Made by a program: the position numbers and the translations under genes. The notes under the pieces are model-generated. The model made no database searches. It was not told the origin of the DNA and saw nothing but the letters and a program-made list of their open reading frames with translations. From UBA8079 sp049601915 (GTDB taxonomy: Bacteria > Pseudomonadota > Alphaproteobacteria > UBA6615), in assembly GCA_049601915.1 (NCBI GenBank), contig JBMYRB010000010.1, positions 1 to 27,480 on the forward strand: a stretch of DNA of 27,480 bases, in the 5' to 3' direction. Below, piece after piece: positions 6,855-13,684 of the stretch (positions within the stretch are counted from its first letter, which is position 1; the number at the start of each line of letters is the position of its first letter).

Positions 6855-7736
6855 TTATCCCAGATTCATCTGGTAGCTGTGCGGTACCCAGACATAACCG
6901 TCGTCGTATCGCTCCATGTAGCCGACCGACGGGAACGGCATGTGGAACCCGATCGCGAGCATCTCGTCATCGGCCACTGTCGCCAACACGCGCTTGCGTG
7001 ACTCGACCGCCTTCACCGGGTCGTCGTCCATGCCGAAATGCCATTCCGGGTTCGCCGTGGAAATCGCGAAATGCGCCACGGTATCGGACATGATCATCAG
7101 CTGCTGACCGTTGCTCTCGATGTGATAGGCCATGTGGCCCGCCGAGTGACCAAACGCATCGACCGCGGTGACGCCGCCGACGATATCGTCACCCGGTTTC
7201 ACGAATCGTGCCTGATCTTCGAGCGGCAGGCAGACATTGTTGAACATCTCCAGCGTCGGCGGCCGGTTGTCGGGGATGTTCTCACCCTTCTTCCAGTAGG
7301 CAAACTCGGTCTCACCGAACACGATCTTCGCGTTCGGGAAGGTCGGATTACCGCCGGCTGTCAGGTTACCGATATGGTCGGGGTGACAATGGGTGACGAC
7401 CACGTAATCGACATCGCCCAGATCATAGCCCGCCTCCGCCAGTCGCCCGTTATAGTGGCCCTGGCTCGGGTTCTTGTCGCCGAAGCCCGGATCGAAGGCA
7501 ATCAGCTTATCGCCTGTGTCCACCAGTGTCGGAATGAACTGGTGCTCCAGTTGCGGGAACGGCAGCTTGTGTGCCTTCGCAACGGCCTCGACCTCTTCCG
7601 CCGTCGCATTCAGCGCATAGACGGGGTGCAAGTCGTTCCGGAGGAGAGACCCCTCCAGGATGTTTGTAATCGTGAAATCACCGAGCTTGAACTGATAGAC
7701 GGTCGGGCGCGTCATGTTGGGCTTGTTTGCAACCAC
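6855..7736 (-). CDS. Metallo-beta-lactamase-fold hydrolase (methyl parathion hydrolase-like)
   Basis: 293 residues. The binuclear metal motif is THCHPDH (H116, H118, D120, H121), with H201 in GHSAGHM, D218 in MSDTVAH and H265 in GFHMPFP. The order and the ending HMPFPSVGY...YVWVP are typical of the methyl parathion hydrolase/lactonase-like group, which act on organophosphates, lactones or esters. No signal peptide is visible, whereas many relatives are exported. The start is taken as GTG 7736 because a nine-base GGAGGAGGA lies six bases before it; the ATG at 7715 has no such site. It is divergent from the dioxygenase gene at 7878. Substrate not assignable. Confidence 0.87.
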   Translation of the reverse strand: MVANKPNMTRPTVYQFKLGDFTITNILEGSLLRNDLHPVYALNATAEEVEAVAKAHKLPFPQLEHQFIPTLVDTGDKLIAFDPGFGDKNPSQGHYNGRLAEAGYDLGDVDYVVVTHCHPDHIGNLTAGGNPTFPNAKIVFGETEFAYWKKGENIPDNRPPTLEMFNNVCLPLEDQARFVKPGDDIVGGVTAVDAFGHSAGHMAYHIESNGQQLMIMSDTVAHFAISTANPEWHFGMDDDPVKAVESRKRVLATVADDEMLAIGFHMPFPSVGYMERYDDGYVWVPHSYQMNLG

Positions 7737-7742
7737 TTTCGA

Positions 7743-7751
7743 TCCTCCTCC
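7743..7751 (-). promoter_or_regulatory. Strong RBS that decides a GTG start
   Basis: GGAGGAGGA on the minus strand is separated by six bases from GTG 7736. It makes the two longer or shorter start choices (7835 and 7715) less likely. A TATACA box at 7773-7768 could be the -10 element of the same gene. Confidence 0.6.
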
Positions 7752-7818
7752 GAAACCTTGGATGCGCTGTATACCACTCCCAAGCGGGCCCCCGAAAGAC
7801 GCTGACGGCGTAAATCCG

Positions 7819-7847
7819 TTGACATGCGGGCACACCCAACATGAACC
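7819..7847 (+). promoter_or_regulatory. Possible promoter of the TfdA-type dioxygenase
   Basis: TTGACA (7819-7824) is a perfect -35 hexamer. The hexamer 17 bases later is TGAACC, a poor -10 element, so an activator may be needed. It lies in the 141-bp divergent region with the hydrolase. Confidence 0.3.
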
Positions 7848-7877
7848 TGTCAGAACTTATGAAATGGAGACCTGCAC

Positions 7878-8747
7878 ATGTCCGTCCATAAACAGATTGA
7901 ATCTGTTCCTCTCGCGGACGCCCTGGGAGCCGAGATTCGCGGTGTAGATTTATCCGCACCGCTGGACGATGCAACCGTTGCGGTGATCCGTCAGGCGTGG
8001 CTCGACCATCAGGTCCTCGTGTTTCGCAGTCAGCAACTGACAGATGCGCAACTCACGGAATTCAGCCGCCATTTCGGCGATCTTGATACGGTACCCGGCT
8101 GGGAACCCTTTTCTCCGGCGGGGTACCCCGAAGTACTGATCATCTCGAACATTCGCGAAGACGGCACGACGATTGGCGTTCTCGGCGACGGCGAGGCTTC
8201 GTGGCACACCGACATGTCCTATATCGACCAGCCACCGACGGGCAGCCTTCTCTTCAGCCTCGAAGTGCCCGACAGCGGTGGCGACACCTGTTTCATGAGC
8301 ATGTACGCCGCACTCGACGCCCTGCCGCCGGATTTGCGCGCATCGATCGAGGGCAAGTTCCTGAATCATGATTCCAGCCACGACAGTGCGGGCAATCTGC
8401 GTTCGAACCATGTCCCTTTCAAGGATGTGAGCGTCGCGCCAGGTGCGCAGCATCCGATCGTGCGCGCGCATCCCGAGACTGGGCGCCCTGCCCTATTTCT
8501 TGGACGGCGCCTGCATGCCTGGGTTGTCGGAGAGGATGTCGAGACCAGCGAGTTACTTCTCAACCGGATCTGGGAGCAGTGCAGCCGCGAGGAATTTACC
8601 TATCGTCACCGCTGGCAAACCGGTGATCTGCTGATGTGGGACAATCGCTGCACGATGCACCGCCGCGACGCGTTTGACGCACACGAAAGACGGGTCATGC
8701 ATCGCACGCAGCTCAAAGGCATGGAAAACGTCGAGGCCGCAGCCTAG
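7878..8747 (+). CDS. TauD/TfdA-family Fe(II)/2-oxoglutarate dioxygenase
   Basis: 289 residues. The facial triad is H110-T-D112 in ASWHTDMSY and H261 in TMHRRDAF; the Arg that binds 2-oxoglutarate is at about 271-272 (ERRVMHRT). HPIVRAHPETGRPALFLG is the conserved middle segment of the family. Such enzymes hydroxylate sulfonates, phenoxyacetates, carnitine-like or chlorinated acids. TfdA-like is the closest group by feel, but no substrate can be set. GGAG lies 8 bases before ATG 7878. It ends in a CTAG shared with the convergent thioesterase gene. Confidence 0.9.
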   Translation: MSVHKQIESVPLADALGAEIRGVDLSAPLDDATVAVIRQAWLDHQVLVFRSQQLTDAQLTEFSRHFGDLDTVPGWEPFSPAGYPEVLIISNIREDGTTIGVLGDGEASWHTDMSYIDQPPTGSLLFSLEVPDSGGDTCFMSMYAALDALPPDLRASIEGKFLNHDSSHDSAGNLRSNHVPFKDVSVAPGAQHPIVRAHPETGRPALFLGRRLHAWVVGEDVETSELLLNRIWEQCSREEFTYRHRWQTGDLLMWDNRCTMHRRDAFDAHERRVMHRTQLKGMENVEAAA

Positions 8748-9190
8748 TCGGCAAGCCCCACGACCATCGCACCCTCGAGAGCCGCCCGAATATCGTCGGG
8801 GAGCGGTTTCGAACTGGATGTCTGTGGATCGAAATGCACGGTCACGATCTCGGCTGTCGCCACGCAGGCGTCATTCTGGAACACACCCTGCCCCAGCCCG
8901 TAGGAAGAGCCGCCAACACGGGTGACCACAGTGCCAATCTCCACGGTGCCGGGATAGTGGGCCGGCGCCCGGTAACTCACCGAGAATTTCACGACCGCGA
9001 AGCCCGTCAGCTTGTCGCCGTCCGTACGCGAAAGCCCTTCCTGGCGAAAGTGCACCCGGCCGTCCTCGAAGAACTGGTTTATGGCGCCGTTGTTGACGTG
9101 CAGGTTCGGGTCGAGGTCCCCATAACGGACCGTGTCGGTTGTCCAGACGGCGAATATCTCGCGATCGGTCAGGTCGATTTCTTCACTCAC
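8744..9190 (-). CDS. Acyl-CoA thioesterase, 4HBT/YbgC-like hotdog protein
   Basis: 148 residues in a hotdog fold. VRYGDLDPNLHVNNGA (from about residue 21) is the active-site segment, with the catalytic Asp in the GDLD stretch and HVNN after it. It would hydrolyse acyl- or aroyl-CoA thioesters. GTG 9190 is chosen as the start because it overlaps the stop of the transporter upstream in a GTGA arrangement (4 bp), with GGAG nine bases away. It is the last gene of a four-gene minus-strand unit (FAH hydrolase, YciI, transporter, thioesterase). Its stop shares a CTAG palindrome with the convergent dioxygenase. Confidence 0.85.
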   Translation of the reverse strand: MSEEIDLTDREIFAVWTTDTVRYGDLDPNLHVNNGAINQFFEDGRVHFRQEGLSRTDGDKLTGFAVVKFSVSYRAPAHYPGTVEIGTVVTRVGGSSYGLGQGVFQNDACVATAEIVTVHFDPQTSSSKPLPDDIRAALEGAMVVGLAD

Positions 9191-10041
9191 GCGCCGGCGC
9201 TCCGCCGTAGCAAGGCGATATAAATCAGCGCAGTGGCGAACATGATAAGGCTGTATGTCGCCGCGGGAACGACGGCAAGACCGCCACCGAACAGCAGCGT
9301 GGCAACCGCGATCGCCAATGTCCCGTTCTGCAATCCGCATTCGATCGAAATAGCGATCCGTTGCTTCATGCCAGACGCGAACATCCGAGCAATCAGATAG
9401 GCCAGCACCATCATCACCACGTTCAGCACCAGCGTCACCAGCCCCGCTTGCGCGAAATACTCACCGATGTTGGCCCGCTCCTGGAGTATCGCGCCGGCCA
9501 ACACCAGCACGAACAGCACCGCCGAAACCTGGCGTGCGATCGGGTCAATCTTGATTACCGCGCCTTCGGCAAACCACCGTACAGCAAGCCCCAAAACCAC
9601 CGGAACAGTCACAATCACAAACACTCTGATTGCCGTTTTGGTGACCGACACGTCGCCTGCCTCACCGCCGATCAACTGCCCGTAGGCGAATACGACGACG
9701 ATCGGGATCGTCATCACGCTCAGCAGGCTGACAACGGCGGTCAGCGAGATCGAAAGTGCGACATCACCGCGGGCAAACGCCGTCAGGATGTTCGAAGTCA
9801 CCCCGCCGGGTGCGGCGGCGATGATCATCACACCCAGCGCCAGTTCGGGCGGCAAGGACCAGGCACTCACCAGCGTAAAGGCGACAAGCGGCAGCAGGAT
9901 AATCTGGGAAAGCGCACCGACAATGAAGTCCTGCGGCTGCCTGGCGACGCGTGCAAAATCATCAAGGGTTAGCCCGAGCCCCAGCGCGAACATGATAAAC
10001 GCCAGCGCGAGCGGCAGTATGACATCCGTGACAACGCCCAT
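9187..10041 (-). CDS. Bile acid:sodium symporter (BASS) family transporter
   Basis: 284 residues, with about nine or ten hydrophobic helices along the whole length. Family landmarks are AAPGGVTSNILT near residue 80 (unwound-helix region) and ECGLQNGTLAIAV near residue 240. The family couples sodium to uptake of organic anions such as bile acids, pantoate or keto acids. It is placed between catabolic enzymes, so it may import the pathway substrate. ATG 10041 has GGGGGG five bases away; ATG 10053 gives four more residues but lacks a clear site. The thioesterase start overlaps its stop by 4 bp. Confidence 0.87.
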   Translation of the reverse strand: MGVVTDVILPLALAFIMFALGLGLTLDDFARVARQPQDFIVGALSQIILLPLVAFTLVSAWSLPPELALGVMIIAAAPGGVTSNILTAFARGDVALSISLTAVVSLLSVMTIPIVVVFAYGQLIGGEAGDVSVTKTAIRVFVIVTVPVVLGLAVRWFAEGAVIKIDPIARQVSAVLFVLVLAGAILQERANIGEYFAQAGLVTLVLNVVMMVLAYLIARMFASGMKQRIAISIECGLQNGTLAIAVATLLFGGGLAVVPAATYSLIMFATALIYIALLRRSAGA

Positions 10042-10114
10042 GATTCCCCCCATCCATCGACAATATCTACGGCCCAGTTACCGCCGCCGCCGGTGATTTG
10101 GCAAGAAAAGGCCC

Positions 10115-10444
10115 CTACCGATCGTTCAAAGCCGGCACCCGCTGCAGGAAAGGCTCGATGATCACCGTCTCGAACACCCCGCCAAGCGTATAGGGGTCAT
10201 TCGCGTGAAAGGCCTCCGCCGCCGCGCGGTCGGGCACATCGAGGATCAGCACATTGCCGGTCACCTGTTTGATGCCCTCTACCCCATAGACGAAACTATC
10301 GACGTCGGTGCCGTCCTCGACAAGGCCGCCGCCGAACGTAATCACGGACATAAATGCCTTTTGGTACTCGGCATGGGCCGCGAGAAGTTCGGCCCTCTTG
10401 TCACCCATGCCCGGCTTGTCCCGTCGTGCGATCGCAAACAGCAT
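10115..10444 (-). CDS. YciI-like protein
   Basis: 109 residues in the dimeric ferredoxin-like fold of YciI. The conserved parts are AAHAEYQKAF (His), DVPDRAAAEAFHANDPY (Asp and FxxxDPY) and VIIEPF at the end. Some members act as small isomerase or dehalogenating steps in aromatic pathways (TftG-like); the function of this one is unknown. It lies 9 bp after the FAH-type hydrolase on the same strand, so it is almost certainly in the same transcript. Confidence 0.85.
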   Translation of the reverse strand: MLFAIARRDKPGMGDKRAELLAAHAEYQKAFMSVITFGGGLVEDGTDVDSFVYGVEGIKQVTGNVLILDVPDRAAAEAFHANDPYTLGGVFETVIIEPFLQRVPALNDR

Positions 10445-10453
10445 TTCGCGCGC

Positions 10454-11419
10454 CTATACCGCCACGACGGTGTTGGTGAGTTTGCCGATACCTTGGACCT
10501 CGACCTCAACCACATCCCCCGGCTTCATGAACACCGGCGGTTTACGACCCACACCTACGCCCGGCGGCGAACCGGTTGTCACGATGTCCCCCGGGCTGAA
10601 CCGGTAGAACTTCGAATAGTGGCTGATGATCTGGGGGAGATTGAAGATCAGGTCGTTGGTGTTCGACGACTGCATAACCTCACCGTTCAATGTGACGGTC
10701 AGCTGGAGGTCGTGGGGGTCGTCGATCTCATCCTTGGTTACGATGACAGGCCCGCAAGGACAGAAGGTCGGCAACTGCTTGCCAAGGATATTGTGATCCC
10801 AGGCAGCAACCATATCGAACGGCTTTGTGACCGTGAAGATCGGGCCGACCCAGTCGCGCGCCGAGATATCGTTGGCAATCGTATAGCCGGCAACGTAATC
10901 CATCGCCTCGTCTTCCGAGACATTGTGACAGGACTTGCCGAACACGAACGTCATCTCACCTTCATAGTCGATCATGTCGGGGCACTGCGGCGGCGCGATG
11001 ATGTCGCCCCGGTGCCCCGTCAGCGCAGGGTACGTCATTGTGAACCCAGTGGGTCGCGGCGGCACGGGCGTGCCCTCCATTTCCTCGAGATGCTCGCGGT
11101 AGTTCATGCCGATCGACAGGATAATCGTCGGATCCGGTACGGGCGGCAGGAAAGATGCGTCATCCCAGGCCTGGAGTACACCCGAGCCCCGCAATGCGTC
11201 CTGTTCGTCGGCCGACATTCCCGCGACGGCATCGAGACAGGCCTTTACCACACCCAGTGCCGCGTCACCGCCGGCAAGCAGCCCACGCATCTCCGCCGGA
11301 ACCGCCTTCGCCGCGTCCAATGTACCGCGCAGCGCGACTAGGTCGAGCAGCTCGTTATCGGCCGTGACGGCGGCGACATGGGCGTGACCGTCGTCCCTTT
11401 CGATTGTGGCCAGCTTCAT
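10454..11419 (-). CDS. Fumarylacetoacetate hydrolase (FAH) family protein
   Basis: 321 residues. The FAH fold shows SIGMNYREHLEEM (H110), DYEGEMTFVFGK (E153, E155), the third metal ligand in IANDISARD (D184), and KPFD (K199). Members cleave acylpyruvates such as fumarylpyruvate or fumarylacetoacetate, or hydrate 2-oxopent-4-enoates, at the end of aromatic catabolism. The N-terminal domain of about 90 residues is as in the longer FAHD type. ATG 11419 is preceded by GGGGGAATCTC; the upstream extension has no such site. First gene of the four-gene minus-strand unit. Divergent from the VOC gene at 11554. Exact substrate not assignable. Confidence 0.9.
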   Translation of the reverse strand: MKLATIERDDGHAHVAAVTADNELLDLVALRGTLDAAKAVPAEMRGLLAGGDAALGVVKACLDAVAGMSADEQDALRGSGVLQAWDDASFLPPVPDPTIILSIGMNYREHLEEMEGTPVPPRPTGFTMTYPALTGHRGDIIAPPQCPDMIDYEGEMTFVFGKSCHNVSEDEAMDYVAGYTIANDISARDWVGPIFTVTKPFDMVAAWDHNILGKQLPTFCPCGPVIVTKDEIDDPHDLQLTVTLNGEVMQSSNTNDLIFNLPQIISHYSKFYRFSPGDIVTTGSPPGVGVGRKPPVFMKPGDVVEVEVQGIGKLTNTVVAV

Positions 11420-11506
11420 GAGATTCCCCCTTAATTGATTTCTTGTACGCCGAAAATTCTCTTCACGACATTCACCAACCAATTTACGGTTCATTCAGGC
11501 GGAATT

Positions 11507-11519
11507 CCACAACCTGTGG
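11507..11519. promoter_or_regulatory. Inverted repeat between divergent genes
   Basis: CCACA, three bases, TGTGG. It is the clearest dyad in the 134-bp region between the FAH hydrolase and VOC genes and could bind a regulator of either. Short, so chance is possible. Confidence 0.3.
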
Positions 11520-11553
11520 GCCGCTTCATTCGGGGTATTAGGGGAGGCACGCA

Positions 11554-12051
11554 ATGTCAGCCACGGATACGGACCTCTTGGAAGGCCCGCTCGATATCAG
11601 GTTTTCATCGCACGCGACAATCGACACACTCGATTCAGAGAACAGCCGCAAATTCTACGAGGAATTTCTGGGCTTCGAGGTCATCCGCACCAGTCCCATC
11701 TCGCTGCTGTTGCGCCTAGGCGGGAGCCACACGATCGCCTGCGTCGAGGTTAAGGACAAGGAGCCGATGGGGATGCTCAACCACAACGGCCTAGACGTGC
11801 CGACCAAGGCAGATGTCGACGCAGCCCACGCCAAGGCAGTGGCCCAGCAGGAAAAGTGGGGCATCAAGAAGATCACCCGCCCGCTGGATCAGCATGGCAC
11901 CTACTGTTTCTTCATGCTGGATGCCGACGAGAACTGGTGGGAAGTCCTGACCAATCCCGAGGGCGGCTATTCCTGGATGTTCGAACGCGGCGAACAGGAA
12001 GGCCGCGGTCATCTCGACAAGGACTTCGAACGGCCCGAGGAAACCCTCTAG
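11554..12051 (+). CDS. VOC-family (glyoxalase/extradiol dioxygenase-like) protein
   Basis: 165 residues. Single vicinal-oxygen-chelate module with the metal triad H20, H77 (NHNGLDV) and E130 (WWEVL), all retained, so it probably binds a divalent metal. Single-module members include glyoxalases, isomerases and small ring-cleavage dioxygenases; which one this is cannot be told. GGGGAGG lies about seven bases before ATG 11554. It is divergent from the FAH hydrolase and converges with the DctP-like gene, sharing a CTAG at the stops. Confidence 0.87.
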   Translation: MSATDTDLLEGPLDIRFSSHATIDTLDSENSRKFYEEFLGFEVIRTSPISLLLRLGGSHTIACVEVKDKEPMGMLNHNGLDVPTKADVDAAHAKAVAQQEKWGIKKITRPLDQHGTYCFFMLDADENWWEVLTNPEGGYSWMFERGEQEGRGHLDKDFERPEETL

Positions 12052-12971
12052 CTTTTCAACAGATCGAACATCGTGTCGCCAAAACGCGTGCGAGCATCGT
12101 CGTAAAGCGGCGCCACAGCCTCACGGAACGCAGCGCGTTCTTCGTCAGTGAGCTCCACCGTCTCGAAACCCTCATCATCGAGCGCCTGCTGGGAGAGGTC
12201 TTCCTCCGCCACGGCCAGATCGCGCTGATATGCCGTTGCCGCCTGCACCGCGTCTTTTACGCCGTTGCGGAAATCTTCCGGCCACCCGTCGACGCTCTCG
12301 CGATGCCCATAAACGCCGCGCGAAAGGTAGAAGTGCCCGCTCAGCGTGTGATGGGGATGATACTTGTGCACGCCGTAGGTGACCGTGTTGGCGAGCGGGT
12401 TCTCCTGGGCATCTAGGGTGCCGTCGACAACCTGTTCGATCGCCTCGGTCAGGTCCATCATCAGAGGTTCCGCCCCCAGAAGCTCGAACGTCCGCACATG
12501 CATGTCGCTCGGCAGCATGCGAATCTTCATGTCGGCAAGGTCCGCCGGCAGACGGATCGGCCGCAACTTGTTCGAGATATGCCGGAAGCCATTCTCGAAG
12601 TAGCCGAGCATGCGGAAGTTGTAACCGGCCTCGATGCGTTCATCGAGGTACCGCCCCAGCAATCCGTCGAACGCCGCGCGGGCTTCGTCCAGATCCGCAA
12701 ATAGGAACGGCAAATCGACAAACTCCAGTTCCGGCACCTTGCCGGTGAGATAACTTGTCGACTGATACGACATCGTCAGGATGCCGCATTCGGTCAGCCA
12801 CATGATTTCGTCGGCCCGGTAGCCGAAGTCCATGATATTCCATATATATTTGACATCCACCCCGTCGCCAAACTGCGCCTCGAGGCGATCGCCGATGAAC
12901 TTCAGCGCCCGGCTGTGAGTGGTAGTCGGCGGACCATACCCGCCCATGCGAATCTTAATTGGATCGGCCAC
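12048..12971 (-). CDS. DctP-like TRAP solute-binding protein lacking a signal peptide
   Basis: 307 residues. The fold is recognisable from VPELEFVDLPFLFADLDEAR, GYFENGFRHISN (carboxylate-binding region), LADMKIRMLPSD, and VVDGTLDAQENPL. Such proteins deliver substrate to DctQ/DctM. GTG 12971 is supported by GGAG six bases upstream; the longer frame from 13037 does not give a hydrophobic leader either, so there is no visible export signal. No DctQM genes are next to it; the transporter 700 bp away is of the other (TAXI) type. It may be a cytoplasmic binding protein, a decayed transporter part, or use an unusual start. Confidence 0.8.
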   Translation of the reverse strand: MADPIKIRMGGYGPPTTTHSRALKFIGDRLEAQFGDGVDVKYIWNIMDFGYRADEIMWLTECGILTMSYQSTSYLTGKVPELEFVDLPFLFADLDEARAAFDGLLGRYLDERIEAGYNFRMLGYFENGFRHISNKLRPIRLPADLADMKIRMLPSDMHVRTFELLGAEPLMMDLTEAIEQVVDGTLDAQENPLANTVTYGVHKYHPHHTLSGHFYLSRGVYGHRESVDGWPEDFRNGVKDAVQAATAYQRDLAVAEEDLSQQALDDEGFETVELTDEERAAFREAVAPLYDDARTRFGDTMFDLLKS

Positions 12972-13075
12972 GATAATCTCCTGATAGGCAAAATACTCAG
13001 CGCGCGCCAATCTAGACCAAAGCGAAGATACGAACACCCGAAGAAGCGGTGGAAAACAGAGGAAATGATGATCCC

Positions 13076-13672
13076 ATGAAGCTCTACATGACGACCATGT
13101 CCGGAAATTCGTTCAAGGTCCGTGTACTCGCATCCGTCCTGAGGGTCCCGATCGATGAAGTCCATATCGACTGGGACAATCGCGAGCACAAATCGCCCGC
13201 GTTCCTCGAACGCAATCCGCGCGGGCAAGTCCCTGTCATGGATATCGAGGGCCGGACGTTCTGGGATTCGACCGCGCATCTGGTCTATCTCGCGCGGAAA
13301 TATGGCGGCGAGGAGTGGCTGCCCACCGATCCGCTGGACATGGCAGAGGTCATGCAATGGATGTCATTTGCCCAGGACGAGGTGCAGTTCGGATTGATGT
13401 GGGCGCGCGGAGTGACGGTTTACGGGCGCCGGCCCGAGAGCTTCCAGGGCTATCTCGACGACAGCCGCACCGCACTGGATGTGCTGACCTGGCAATTGCG
13501 AAAAACAGGTCACTGGCTGGCCCTCGGCCGGCCAACCCTTGCCGATATATCTTGCTATCCCTACGTCAAACGGGCGCCGGAAGGCGATGTATCGCTCGAG
13601 CCGTGGCCGGAAGTTTGCGATTGGCTGACCCGCTGCGAGGCGATTCCCGGCTGGTTTCCGCTCGACAGCTAG
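13076..13672 (+). CDS. Glutathione S-transferase family protein
   Basis: 198 residues. Thioredoxin-like N-terminal domain with the cis-Pro P53 in GQVPVMD and the D64-S65 pair that binds the glutathione gamma-glutamyl group. Ser9 and Ser12 lie where the catalytic Ser would be in SGNSFKVR. The C-terminal helical domain follows from about 90. It could be a conjugating enzyme, an isomerase of maleylpyruvate type, or a reductive dehalogenating GST. ATG 13076 has GAGG 13 bases upstream; GTG 13049 is an alternative. Divergent from the DctP-like gene; its stop is 12 bp from the end of the TRAP permease gene. Confidence 0.85.
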   Translation: MKLYMTTMSGNSFKVRVLASVLRVPIDEVHIDWDNREHKSPAFLERNPRGQVPVMDIEGRTFWDSTAHLVYLARKYGGEEWLPTDPLDMAEVMQWMSFAQDEVQFGLMWARGVTVYGRRPESFQGYLDDSRTALDVLTWQLRKTGHWLALGRPTLADISCYPYVKRAPEGDVSLEPWPEVCDWLTRCEAIPGWFPLDS

Positions 13673-13684
13673 ATGCTGCAGCGA

